Numbered from the stretch's first letter, positions 1-7,447 are shown. The stretch is 21,035 bases of DNA from an uncultured Bacteroidales bacterium (GCA_947367415.1 CANBEE010000008.1:1-21035); one strand, 5' to 3'. Numbers and translations are program-made. Notes: generated by a model not told the origin, from the letters alone.

Positions 1-151
1 GCAATGGCTCGATCGCGGACTTACAATCAAGTACATCAAGTTCCACCTCCCTCAGGGCAAAGCACTTGCCGAGCCCGACATTGAGATAGAGCTCGATGAC
101 TACCGCAGCTACAACCGCAGCAAACGCAGTGGGCTGCAGACAAGCAAGTAA
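1..151 (+). CDS. trmB: tRNA (guanine-N7-)-methyltransferase, C-terminal end (partial)
   Basis: This is the last 49 codons of a gene whose start lies left of the window; the frame begins at base 2 and ends with TAA at 149-151. The readable protein begins QWLDRGLTIKYIKF and ends YRSYNRSKRSGLQTSK. I recognise this as the C-terminus of Bacteroidales TrmB, the SAM-dependent enzyme that makes m7G46 in the tRNA variable loop. The SAM-binding part is outside the window, so the call rests on the tail alone. The gene is followed, after a 92-nt AT-rich repeat tract, by mrp on the same strand, an order I recall from other Bacteroidales genomes. Confidence 0.8.
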   Translation, partial: QWLDRGLTIKYIKFHLPQGKALAEPDIEIELDDYRSYNRSKRSGLQTSK

Positions 152-243
152 AAACAATTCTGAATTGTAAATTGTGAATACTTCATAATTCATTTAGATG
201 GTGAAAATTCATAATTCACAATTCATAATTCATAATTATCCCC
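152..243. repeat. AT-rich AATTCATAATT-type repeat tract before mrp
   Basis: The whole trmB-mrp spacer consists of variations on AATTCATAATT and AATTGTGAAT. AATTGTGAAT at 170-179 is perfectly complementary to ATTCACAATT at 214-223, so the tract can fold into a hairpin. It runs to within a few bases of the mrp start codon and leaves no Shine-Dalgarno sequence. Similar words occur at 4005-4023 and 8933-8972, which points to a dispersed repeat and not a private spacer. No -7 box (TAnnTTTG) is evident, so mrp may be co-transcribed with trmB. Confidence 0.6.
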
Positions 244-1341
244 ATGACACTATATCCCAAACTTATCCTTGATGCGCTGGCCACCGTGCGCTACCCTGGT
301 ACAGGTAAAAATCTGGTGGAGGCCGAGATGGTGGAGGACAACCTCCGTATCGACGGACAGAAGGTATCCTTCTCGCTCATCTTCGAAAAGCCTACCGACC
401 CCTTCATGAAGTCAATCCTCAAGAGTGCCGAGGCAGCCATCAAGCTCGCAGCCGGTGCCGACGTAGAGGTCACCATCACAGTCAAGACCATCCAGCAGGC
501 ACGTCCCGAGGTGGAGAAGTTGCTGCCTACCGTAAAGAATATCATCGCCGTATCGAGCGGCAAGGGCGGTGTGGGCAAAAGCACCGTAGCGGCCAACCTC
601 GCCGTAGCACTGGCCAAGTTGGGCTACAAGGTAGGTTTGCTCGATGCCGACATCTTCGGTCCCTCCATCCCCAAGATGTTTCAAGTGGAGGATGCCCGTC
701 CCTATGCCGAGCGCATCGACGGACGCGATCTCATCATCCCTATCGAGAACTATGGTGTGAAGGTGCTCTCCATCGGTTTCTTCGTCGACCCTAGCCAAGC
801 CACCATCTGGCGTGGCGGCATGGCGAGCAATGCCCTTAAGCAGCTCATCGGTGATGCCGCATGGGGCGAGCTCGACTACTTCCTCATCGACCTCCCTCCC
901 GGCACGAGCGACATCCACCTCACCACCTTCCAGACCGTGGCCATCACGGGCGCAGTCATCGTAAGCACGCCGCAGGAGGTAGCCTTGGCCGATGCACGTA
1001 AGGGTATCGACATGTTTACCAACGACAAAGTCAATGTCCCCATCCTCGGTTTGGTGGAGAATATGGCATGGTTTACCCCGGCCGAACTCCCCGAGAACAA
1101 GTACTACATCTTCGGCAAGGAGGGATGCAAGCGCCTGGCTGAGGAGATGGGAGTGCCCCTGCTTGGGCAGATTCCCGTCGTACAGAGCATCTGCGAGGGC
1201 GGCGACAATGGTTGCCCCGTAGCATTGGACGACACTACCATGACGGGCCTTGCCTTCCGCCATTTGGCCGAAGCTGTTGTTGCCCAGGTCGATGTGCGCA
1301 ATGCGACACAGGAAGCCACACGAATCGTGAAAACGAAATAA
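244..1341 (+). CDS. mrp: Mrp/NBP35-family P-loop ATPase, Fe-S cluster carrier
   Basis: A 365-aa protein with the normal Mrp layout. Residues 1-95 form a MIP18/DUF59-type domain. A deviant Walker A motif GKGGVGKST follows at 106-114, then the LLDADIFGPSIP segment and the DLPPGTSD switch region, as in ApbC/Ind1/NBP35 proteins. The family binds and transfers [4Fe-4S] clusters to apoproteins in the cytosol in an ATP-dependent way. The C-terminal CxxC seen in many Mrp proteins is absent: the corresponding place reads ENMAWFTPAELPENKYY, and only isolated cysteines follow (EGCK, SICEGG, GCPV). The start at 244 is the first ATG after the repeat tract and gives the expected N-terminus. The gene ends in a clear terminator and converges on mnmA. 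Family assignment is firm; the client proteins are unknown. Confidence 0.93.
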   Translation: MTLYPKLILDALATVRYPGTGKNLVEAEMVEDNLRIDGQKVSFSLIFEKPTDPFMKSILKSAEAAIKLAAGADVEVTITVKTIQQARPEVEKLLPTVKNIIAVSSGKGGVGKSTVAANLAVALAKLGYKVGLLDADIFGPSIPKMFQVEDARPYAERIDGRDLIIPIENYGVKVLSIGFFVDPSQATIWRGGMASNALKQLIGDAAWGELDYFLIDLPPGTSDIHLTTFQTVAITGAVIVSTPQEVALADARKGIDMFTNDKVNVPILGLVENMAWFTPAELPENKYYIFGKEGCKRLAEEMGVPLLGQIPVVQSICEGGDNGCPVALDDTTMTGLAFRHLAEAVVAQVDVRNATQEATRIVKTK

Positions 1342-1365
1342 GTGAAGAGCTTACAATAAAGAGTT

Positions 1366-1408
1366 TGAGGGTGTGCATTAAAACAAAGAATGTGCACCCT
1401 CAGTTTTT
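1366..1408 (+). terminator. Rho-independent terminator of mrp, between convergent genes
   Basis: Arms 1366-1379 and 1389-1402 form a 14-bp stem (TGAGGGTG against CACCCTCA, continuing through two G-U type wobbles). The loop is 9 nt and is followed by TTTTT at 1404-1408. The T-run abuts the stop codon of the opposing mnmA, so the convergent genes are separated by this hairpin. In the other direction the following U-run is poor, so it serves chiefly mrp. Confidence 0.85.
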
Positions 1409-2509
1409 CTATACCCACTGCCCTATTCCACGCTGCGAAGCGATGAAAGCACCGCCCACGAGGCGATTACCCACGTAGAAGACTGCCGACTGCCCGGGAG
1501 TGACTGCCGACACCTCTTCACAGAAACGAATGAGTAGTTTGCCTCCCTCCACCTCGCGCACTACCTCACAAGGCACGGCACGACTGCGGTAGCGGATGCG
1601 CACCGTGAGATGCTGCTCGGTGAAAAAACGCTCTGCATCGACCAGCTGCACCTGCTCCACCAGCATGTGGCGTGTGAAAAGCTGCTCGGCATCGCCCAGC
1701 ATCACGGTATTCTTTTCGGGATTTATCTTGAGCACATAGGCGGGTTTGCCTAGTGCTATACCCAGCCCTTTGCGCTGTCCTATAGTATAATAAGGATAGC
1801 CTTGATGGGTACCCAGCACACGGCCTGCATAGTCGACATACTTGCCCTGCCCTATCTGATTATCTATCTGCGGACAGTGCTGGCGCAGGAAGTCGCGATA
1901 GTCGCCCTCGATGAAGCACACCTCCATGCTCTCTCCCTCACGTGCCTTCAGCGCAAAGTTTCTGTCGGCAAGGTATTGCCGCACATCGGGTTTCTTCCAC
2001 CCACCCAGAGGGAAGATGCAGCGTGCAAGCACCTCCTGGCTGAGCCGCCAAAGGAAGTAGCTCTGATCCTTCTGCGCATCATCACCCGTGACGATATACC
2101 AATGCCCGTGCTCACACACCGTCTGCACATAATGGCCTGTAGCGATGTAGGCACAGCCGAGGCGGTCGGCCCACTCGGTGAGCATGCGGAACTTGAAGAG
2201 CGGATTGCACATCACGCAGGGATTGGGTGTACGGCCCTGCATATACTCATCGATGAAGTATTGCACGATGCTACTGCGGAACGGCTCACGCTCATCAACC
2301 ACATGGTGTTCGATACCCAAGCGTGCTGCCACCTCACGTGCCTCATCCACAAACCGGGGCTGGCCATCGGGGTTCAGCTGCGAAGCAATATCAAACACGC
2401 GCATCGTCACACCCACTACTTCGTAGCCCTGCTCCTGCAGCATCAAGCACACTGCCGTGCTGTCGATGCCACCACTCATACCTACCAGTACTCGCTTGTT
2501 CTTCTCCAT
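1409..2509 (-). CDS. mnmA: tRNA-specific 2-thiouridylase MnmA
   Basis: A 366-aa enzyme of the expected length that installs the 2-thio group on U34 of tRNA Lys, Glu and Gln. It has the N-type ATP pyrophosphatase PP-loop SGGIDST at residues 12-18. The segment GRTPNPCVMCN carries C101 at the position of the catalytic cysteine, and the second catalytic cysteine is C198 in ESMEVCFI. The residue at 98 is Cys where E. coli MnmA has Asp (TPNPD), giving a C98-x-x-C101 pair that may mark a Bacteroidetes subgroup. ATG at 2509 begins MEKNKRVLVGMSGG. A -7-like box TAACTTCG lies only 7 nt upstream on the same strand (2517-2524), so the transcript may have almost no leader. No good -33 box was found. The gene is divergent from the MATE gene. 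Confidence 0.93.
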   Translation of the reverse strand: MEKNKRVLVGMSGGIDSTAVCLMLQEQGYEVVGVTMRVFDIASQLNPDGQPRFVDEAREVAARLGIEHHVVDEREPFRSSIVQYFIDEYMQGRTPNPCVMCNPLFKFRMLTEWADRLGCAYIATGHYVQTVCEHGHWYIVTGDDAQKDQSYFLWRLSQEVLARCIFPLGGWKKPDVRQYLADRNFALKAREGESMEVCFIEGDYRDFLRQHCPQIDNQIGQGKYVDYAGRVLGTHQGYPYYTIGQRKGLGIALGKPAYVLKINPEKNTVMLGDAEQLFTRHMLVEQVQLVDAERFFTEQHLTVRIRYRSRAVPCEVVREVEGGKLLIRFCEEVSAVTPGQSAVFYVGNRLVGGAFIASQRGIGQWV

Positions 2510-2575
2510 CGTTCTGCGAAGTTAGTATTTTTTCGGAACAAAGCGATGCTATCCGATGTTTTTTTGCCCGCAAAT

Positions 2576-2606
2576 TTTCGCACCCAACAAGAAATCCGTA
2601 ATTTTG
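2576..2606 (+). promoter_or_regulatory. Candidate Bacteroidetes promoter for the MATE gene
   Basis: TAATTTTG at 2599-2606 matches the -7 consensus TAnnTTTG. TTTC at 2576-2579 is a near match to the -33 box TTTG, at a 19-nt spacing. It lies 24 nt upstream of the ATG at 2631. Confidence 0.6.
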
Positions 2607-2630
2607 TATGTTTTTTCAGAAAGGACAATA

Positions 2631-4007
2631 ATGACAGAAAAGAAAATTCCGAGCGAACTGGGCACTCAGCCCGTAGGCAAGCTGCTGCGACAGTATGCCG
2701 TGCCCTCTATCGTGGCCATGCTGGCCTCATCGCTCTACAACATTGTCGACAGCGTGTTCATTGGCCATGGCGTAGATGCCCTGGCGCTGTCGGGACTGGC
2801 CGTCACCTTCCCGCTGATGAACATATCCACGGCATTCGGTGCTATGGTGGGTATGGGTTCGTCGACCCTCATCTCGGTTAAATTGGGTCAGAAAGACTAT
2901 GACACGGCGCAGCAGATATTGGGCAATGCCGTGGTGATGAACGTGGTGATGGGTGTCATCTTCGGCATCTTCGCACTGCTGTTCCTCGACCCCATCCTCT
3001 ACTTCTTCGGGGCCAGCGACGCCACCATCAGCTATGCCCGCGAGTACATGCAGATAATCCTGCTGGGTAATGTGTTTACTCACCTGTACTTTGGCTTCAA
3101 CGCCCTGCTGCGTGCCATGGGACATCCCAAGATGGCCATGCGGGCAACCATAGCCACGGTGATTATCAATACGGTGCTCGACCCCCTGTTCATCTTCAAG
3201 GAGATAGACCTCGGCTTCATCCAGTTTAGCGGCGTCGGCTGGGGCATCAAGGGTGCCGCCATAGCCACCATCCTGGCACAATGCATATCACTGGCATGGC
3301 AGGTGCGTGTGCTGAGCGACAAGCGCGAGTTCATCCACTTCAAGCGCGGCATCTACAAGCTCAAGAGCTATATCGTGAAGGAGGTACTCACCATCGGCCT
3401 CTCGCCCTGCTTGATGAACCTCGCCTCATGCTTTGTGGTCATCTTCATCAATCGCGGACTTGCCGACTATGGTGGCGACTATGCAGTAGGTGCCTATGGT
3501 ATCGTGCATAAGATGACCTTTATCTTCGTGATGATTGTGATGGGATTCAACCAAGCGATGCAGCCCATTGCCGGATACAACTATGGAGCCAAGGCCTACG
3601 ACCGCGTCACCAAGGTGCTCAAGATTACCATTGCCTGCGCTACGGTGGTGACCACAGCCGCCTTCTTTATCGGCGAGTTCGTGCCCGAGTACGTGGCCCG
3701 CATCTTCACCTCAGACGAAAAGATGATTGAAATGGCAGCCGTGGGTATGCAGTACAACTGTCTCCTGTTCCCCATCGTGGGATTCCAGATGGTAGCGGGC
3801 AACTTCTTCCAGAGTATCGCTCAGCCAGGCAAGGCCATCTTCCTCTCGCTGAGCCGCCAGCTGCTATTCCTCGTACCTTTCATTCTCATCTTCCCCCACT
3901 TCTGGGGCATCGATGGCGTATGGATAAGCCTTCCCGCATCAGACCTCGTATCGTCTATTACGGCAGCGGTGATGTTGGGAATGTTCTTTAGGAAACACAG
4001 GAATTAA
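2631..4007 (+). CDS. MATE-family multidrug/Na+ antiporter
   Basis: A 458-aa integral membrane protein of the MATE family (NorM/DinF/MepA-like), which exports organic cations or other small compounds using a Na+ or H+ gradient. The predicted layout is the usual twelve hydrophobic segments, with a MATE-type N-terminus (LLRQYAVPSIVAMLASSLYNIVDSVFIG, here read as LLRQYAVPSIVAM, then YNIVDSVFIG) and the internal repeat QAMQPIAGYNYGAKAYDR in the second half. The start was taken at ATG 2631 (MTEKKIPSELG): it lies after the AAAGGA ribosome site and the promoter, whereas the upstream ATG at 2556 falls before the -7 box. The kinase-like gene follows after 16 nt, so the two are probably one transcript. 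The substrate cannot be told from sequence. Confidence 0.9.
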   Translation: MTEKKIPSELGTQPVGKLLRQYAVPSIVAMLASSLYNIVDSVFIGHGVDALALSGLAVTFPLMNISTAFGAMVGMGSSTLISVKLGQKDYDTAQQILGNAVVMNVVMGVIFGIFALLFLDPILYFFGASDATISYAREYMQIILLGNVFTHLYFGFNALLRAMGHPKMAMRATIATVIINTVLDPLFIFKEIDLGFIQFSGVGWGIKGAAIATILAQCISLAWQVRVLSDKREFIHFKRGIYKLKSYIVKEVLTIGLSPCLMNLASCFVVIFINRGLADYGGDYAVGAYGIVHKMTFIFVMIVMGFNQAMQPIAGYNYGAKAYDRVTKVLKITIACATVVTTAAFFIGEFVPEYVARIFTSDEKMIEMAAVGMQYNCLLFPIVGFQMVAGNFFQSIAQPGKAIFLSLSRQLLFLVPFILIFPHFWGIDGVWISLPASDLVSSITAAVMLGMFFRKHRN

Positions 4008-4023
4008 TTAAGAATTAGGAATT
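4005..4023. repeat. Short AT-rich repeat copy between MATE and kinase-like genes
   Basis: The sequence TAATTAAGAATTAGGAATT spans the MATE stop codon and ends at the next start codon. It has the same AATT-rich character as the tracts at 152-243 and 8933-8972 and occupies the same position, immediately before an ATG. It is too short to be sure of common origin. Confidence 0.35.
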
Positions 4024-4641
4024 ATGAAAAAGATTATCATCAACATTGGGCGCCAACTCGGTAGCGGAGGACGTAGCATTGCCGCACTCTTGGCCAAGCA
4101 CTACGACATCACTGCCTACGACCGCAAGCTGATAGAGCTGGCAGCCAAGGAGAGCGGACTCAGTGCCGAGTTCTTCGAGAATGCCGACGAGAAGAAGTCC
4201 CACGGATTCTTCCACTCCATCTTCTCCAACCGCTCGGCTGCCAATGCGCTTACCCATAACGATTCATACCTGAGCAACGATGCCCTGTTCAAGGTGCAGA
4301 GCGACATCATACGCGACCTGGCCGAACGCGAGTCGTGTATCTTCATCGGACGCTGTGCCGACTATATCCTGCGCGACACCCCCCACTGCATCAACCTCTT
4401 CTTCACCGCCAACCTCGAGGACCGCGTGGCACGTATGGCCAGCGAGAAAGGCATCACCGCCGATGAGGCTGCCGAGCTCATCGAGAAGACCGACCGTCGC
4501 CGTGCCGCCTACTACAATTACTACAGCGGCAAGACCTGGGGCGCTGCCGAGAGCTACGACCTCTGCATCAACACCTCGCACCTCGGTCACGAAGCTACGG
4601 CTCAGACGCTGATTGAGTATATTGATAAACGAGTGAAGTAG
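4024..4641 (+). CDS. Cytidylate-kinase-like P-loop kinase
   Basis: A 205-aa protein of the cytidylate kinase-like family (AAA_26 type). The N-terminal phosphate-binding loop is the atypical GRQLGSGGRSI, in place of a plain GxxGxGKS. It is followed by AYDRKLIELAAKESGLS, the central FIGRCADYIL strand-turn and LEDRVARMASEKGI, all characteristic of this family. Family members transfer a phosphoryl group from ATP to a nucleotide-like acceptor, but the real substrate of this subgroup is not established, and the canonical Cmk of the cell is probably encoded elsewhere. It sits 16 nt after the MATE gene, and its TAG stop shares one base with the GTG start of the next gene, so the three genes look translationally linked. 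The family call is good; an exact reaction is not claimed. Confidence 0.8.
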   Translation: MKKIIINIGRQLGSGGRSIAALLAKHYDITAYDRKLIELAAKESGLSAEFFENADEKKSHGFFHSIFSNRSAANALTHNDSYLSNDALFKVQSDIIRDLAERESCIFIGRCADYILRDTPHCINLFFTANLEDRVARMASEKGITADEAAELIEKTDRRRAAYYNYYSGKTWGAAESYDLCINTSHLGHEATAQTLIEYIDKRVK

Positions 4642-5129
4642 TGAAGCGCATCGGACTACTCTCTGACACTCACGGCCATTGGGACGAACGCTACGCACGG
4701 CACTTTGCCGAGTGCGATGAGGTGTGGCACGCCGGAGACATAGGATCCCTTGAGGTAGCCGAGAAGTTCGAAGCCTTCCGTCCCTTCCGTGCCGTACATG
4801 GCAACATCGATGGGCGCGACATCCGCCTGCGCTACCCTGCGGTGAACCGCTTCACCATAGAGGGAGCCGACGTACTCATCAAGCACATAGGTGGTTACCC
4901 CGGCAACTACGACCCCTCCATTCGCGGCACCCTCTTCATGCGTCCGCCCACGCTCTTCATCAGCGGGCACTCACACATCCTCAAGGTGATGCACGACCGC
5001 ACCATCAACACCCTGCACATCAACCCCGGTGCTGCAGGCATCCACGGATTCCACAAAGTACGCACCCTCATACGCTTCACCATCGACCACGGTACGTTCA
5101 GCGACCTTGAGGTCATAGAACTGGCATGA
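4641..5129 (+). CDS. YfcE/MJ0936-type metallophosphodiesterase
   Basis: A 162-aa calcineurin-like phosphoesterase of the small YfcE/Vps29-like class. All metal-binding signatures are present: D9-x-H11 in SDTHGH, D33 in HAGDIG, N55 in GNID, H82 in IKHIGG and the GHSH motif at 109-112. These enzymes hydrolyse phosphodiesters using two Mn2+ or Ni2+ ions; the natural substrate is generally unknown. The start is a GTG at 4641 that overlaps the preceding TAG by one base. There is no obvious ribosome site, which implies translational coupling to the kinase-like gene. No terminator is visible in the 91 nt after the stop. Confidence 0.9.
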   Translation: MKRIGLLSDTHGHWDERYARHFAECDEVWHAGDIGSLEVAEKFEAFRPFRAVHGNIDGRDIRLRYPAVNRFTIEGADVLIKHIGGYPGNYDPSIRGTLFMRPPTLFISGHSHILKVMHDRTINTLHINPGAAGIHGFHKVRTLIRFTIDHGTFSDLEVIELA

Positions 5130-5340
5130 CCCACAATCTCTCGTCCACCTTCTTAGAAAGGTCACCCACATTGCCAAAACAAAGAATTGTACATTGCAGA
5201 AGAAAAACACAAATACCATTATGAAAAGACAAAAGACATTCATCACTGCCCTACTCGCCTGCATAGCACTGTCTACAGCAGCCGTAGCGCAGGACAAGAG
5301 AGACTGAGGCGGACAAAACTGCTATGCCAAGCAGAATGCC

Positions 5341-6384
5341 TTGGAAAGTAAGTTACCCAAAGAACAACGTCAAGTAGTATTCCTCGGCAACTCTATCACC
5401 GAGGGGTGGGCACATCAGCGTCCCGAATTCTTCAAGGGTAACGGATTTATCGGACGTGGTATCTCCGGACAGACCTCGTATCAGTTTGTACTTCGCTTCC
5501 GTCAGGATGTCATCGACCTTCATCCCCAGATTGTAGTCATCAACACGGCTACCAATGACATCGCTGAGAACACCCATCCCTACGACGAGGACCGCACATT
5601 TGCCAACATTGAGACCATGGTGGAGCTGGCTCGCGCCAACCGCATCAAGGTAATCTTCACCACCACCCTTCCTGCCGCCAAGTTTGGCTGGAATCCCCGT
5701 ATCACCGACGGGGCTGACAAGATTGCCCGCCTCAACGAGCGCATCCGCAAGTATGCCGAGAAGCATAACATCCCCTTCGTGGACTACTACAGCAAGATGG
5801 TGGTAGGCGAAGAGCGTGCGCTCAACCCTGCCTACTCCAACGATGGCGTACACCCCACACAGGCAGGCTATGCCGTGATGGAACCGCTGGTAAAGGCCGT
5901 TATCAACCAGATGATAGGCAAGAAGGATGAGCATCAGATTTCCTTTGCCGAGCAAATCAAGGCTCCTGCCGACAACATCAAGGTGAACCGTCGTCCTGCT
6001 CCCGAGCAGCGCCTGTTCCGTGCCGATATCATCGAGAAGAAGATTCAGGAGATGAAGACCATGCTCAAGGATGCCCCCTATCTGGCTTGGATGTTTGAGA
6101 ACTGCTTCCCCAACACGCTCGACACTACCGTACACTACAGCACTACCGAGGATGGCGACGACGACACCTTCGTCTACACCGGCGACATCCACGCCATGTG
6201 GCTGCGCGACTCAGGTGCCCAAGTATGGCTCTACGTACAATTCGCCAATGAGGATGAAACCATCCGCCACATGGTACGCGGCACTATCCTGCGCCAGCTC
6301 AAGTGCATCTGCCTCGACCCCTACGGCAACGCCTTCAACATGGGTCCTACAGCAGCCATTGGGCCAGTGACCACACCGATATGA
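5341..6384 (+). CDS. Left fragment: SGNH hydrolase domain plus N-terminal part of GH125
   Basis: This is the open frame between the in-frame TGA and the frameshift of the broken fusion gene. The only visible start after the TGA is TTG at 5341 (MESKLPKEQRQVVFLGNSITEGW), with no ribosome site in front, so expression from here is doubtful. If expressed it would be a 347-aa cytosolic protein with a complete SGNH catalytic set but only the first quarter of GH125. Its end (IGPVTTPI) is out-of-frame sequence created by the missing base. Treat it as part of the 5221-7289 gene. Confidence 0.5.
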   Translation: MESKLPKEQRQVVFLGNSITEGWAHQRPEFFKGNGFIGRGISGQTSYQFVLRFRQDVIDLHPQIVVINTATNDIAENTHPYDEDRTFANIETMVELARANRIKVIFTTTLPAAKFGWNPRITDGADKIARLNERIRKYAEKHNIPFVDYYSKMVVGEERALNPAYSNDGVHPTQAGYAVMEPLVKAVINQMIGKKDEHQISFAEQIKAPADNIKVNRRPAPEQRLFRADIIEKKIQEMKTMLKDAPYLAWMFENCFPNTLDTTVHYSTTEDGDDDTFVYTGDIHAMWLRDSGAQVWLYVQFANEDETIRHMVRGTILRQLKCICLDPYGNAFNMGPTAAIGPVTTPI

Positions 6385-7289
6385 AGCCCTTCCTCCACGA
6401 GCGTAAGTATGAAATCGACTCCCTCTGCTACCCCATCCGCCTCGCTTATCAGTATTGGTTGGTAACAGGTGATGATAGTATCTTCGGTGAGGAGTGGAAG
6501 CAGGCTATCGCCCTCGTGCTGCAGACATTCCGCGAGCAACAGCGCAAGGAGAACGATACCATAAGCCACGGTGGTTACGGTAACCCCGTGAAGCTCTGCG
6601 GACTCATCGCATCGGCCTTCCGCCCCAGCGATGACGCCACCGTATTCCTGTACCTCATCCCCTCCAACTTCATGGCCGTATCATCGCTCCGCAAGGCTGC
6701 TGACGTACTCACCAAGATCAACAATGACAAGGCGCTCGCCAAGCAGTGCACCGACCCTGCCGACGAGGTAGAGAAAGCGTTGAAGAAGCACTCCATCTAC
6801 AAGCACCCCAAGTATGGCAAGATCTATGCCTTCGAGGCCGACGGTTTCGGCAACCATCACCTGATGGACGATGCCAACGTACCCTCACTGCTCGCCATGG
6901 CCTACTTGGGCGATGTAGACGTGAACGACAAGATATACCAGAACACCCGCCGCTTCGTACTCAGCGAAGACAACCCCTACTACTTCAGCGGCAAGGCAGG
7001 TAAGGGCATCGGTGGTCCTCATGTAGGCTATGATATGGTATGGCCCATGTCCATCATGATGCGTGCCTTCACCAGCACCGACGACAAGGAAATTCTGGAG
7101 TGCATGCAGATGCTCGTCGATACCGATGCAGGCACCGGTTTCATCCACGAATCTTTCCACAAGGATGATGCCACCAACTACAGCCGCCCTTGGTTTGCAT
7201 GGAAGAACGCCCTCTTCGGCGAACTGGTGCTCATGCTCATCGATGATGGTAAGCTCGAGCTACTCAACAAGGTACACAAGAGCCTATAG
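6381..7289 (+). CDS. Right fragment: C-terminal part of GH125 exo-alpha-1,6-mannosidase
   Basis: This frame carries the rest of the GH125 domain from MKPFLHERKYEIDSLCYPIR to the natural stop. Homologous reading continues upstream of the ATG in the same frame (HWASDHTD), so the ATG at 6381 is an internal methionine and not a native start. By chance it overlaps the premature stop of the left fragment as ATGA, which could permit some reinitiation. GH125 enzymes remove alpha-1,6-linked mannose from yeast mannan or N-glycans. The fragment lacks the N-terminal part of the barrel and is unlikely to fold alone. Confidence 0.5.
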   Translation: MKPFLHERKYEIDSLCYPIRLAYQYWLVTGDDSIFGEEWKQAIALVLQTFREQQRKENDTISHGGYGNPVKLCGLIASAFRPSDDATVFLYLIPSNFMAVSSLRKAADVLTKINNDKALAKQCTDPADEVEKALKKHSIYKHPKYGKIYAFEADGFGNHHLMDDANVPSLLAMAYLGDVDVNDKIYQNTRRFVLSEDNPYYFSGKAGKGIGGPHVGYDMVWPMSIMMRAFTSTDDKEILECMQMLVDTDAGTGFIHESFHKDDATNYSRPWFAWKNALFGELVLMLIDDGKLELLNKVHKSL

Positions 7290-7309
7290 ACCACGTCGCA
7301 CGTTATGAC

Positions 7310-7373
7310 ATGAATGCCCACTGAGAGATGTTGCAGTATTTCGTCATCATTCAATGGGCATTCATCGTTTTTT
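7310..7373 (+). terminator. Rho-independent terminator after the SGNH-GH125 gene
   Basis: A perfect 11-bp inverted repeat, ATGAATGCCCA (7310-7320) against TGGGCATTCAT (7355-7365), is followed by CG and six Ts at 7368-7373. The loop is long (34 nt) but may hold a small inner pairing (GATG with CATC). It starts 21 nt after the stop codon. Confidence 0.75.
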
Positions 7374-7419
7374 GGTTTACTTCTTGGTTTACTTTTTCGC
7401 GTCAACCAGCACGTCAACC
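7374..7419. repeat. Four GGTTKAC sites in paired inverted layout, 12-nt spacing
   Basis: GGTTTAC occurs at 7374-7380 and 7386-7392 on the + strand; its variant GGTTGAC occurs on the - strand at 7401-7407 and 7413-7419 (read as GTCAACC on +). Each pair is spaced by exactly 12 nt, and the two pairs face each other around a 6- to 8-nt T-rich centre. The arrangement resembles an iterated protein-binding site. It lies between a terminator and the 3' flank of tRNA-Pro, in a non-coding gap. Confidence 0.5.
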
Positions 7420-7447
7420 GCACACTCTCACGGTATGCACAAAAAGA

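Larger units (their letters stand above)
5221..7289 (+). pseudogene. Secreted SGNH esterase-GH125 alpha-mannosidase fusion, broken by TGA and frameshift
   Basis: Conceptually this is one 689-codon gene. Residues 1-24 form a signal peptide (MKRQKTFITALLACIAL, cleavage near AVAQ). An SGNH/GDSL hydrolase follows at about 45-235: nucleophile S58 in GNSITEGW, GRGISGQTS, the TATND block, and D208/H211 in DGVHPTQAGY. From about 260 to the end is a GH125 exo-alpha-1,6-mannosidase domain (GDIHAMWLRDSG, SDHTDMKP, DDANVPSLL, GPHVGYDMVWPM, ESFHKDDATNYSRPW). Two lesions interrupt it. Codon 29 is TGA (5305-5307) in KRD-stop-GGQ, where SGNH relatives commonly have Trp. Near 6355-6357 one base is missing, so NAFNMGPTAA continues out of frame; restoring it gives HWASDHTDMKP. 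Both sides of each lesion are well conserved, so decay is recent or these are sequencing/assembly errors. The gene has its own terminator at 7310. Confidence 0.75.

Noticed and set aside
412..1263. A 283-codon - strand frame opposite mrp
   Set aside because: It is the complementary shadow of a firmly identified ATPase gene, with no ribosome site or family similarity.
1802..2881. A 359-codon + strand frame crossing mnmA and the MATE start
   Set aside because: It runs antisense to mnmA and then out of frame with the MATE gene, so it cuts across two well-supported genes and the MATE promoter.
5305..5307. Recoding of TGA (selenocysteine or TGA as Trp) in the SGNH-GH125 gene
   Set aside because: Other genes here end with TGA (porX, the PorW-like gene, yfcE-like) and use TGG for Trp, so the standard code applies. 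No selenocysteine insertion structure is apparent, and a second lesion in the same gene favours mutation or error.
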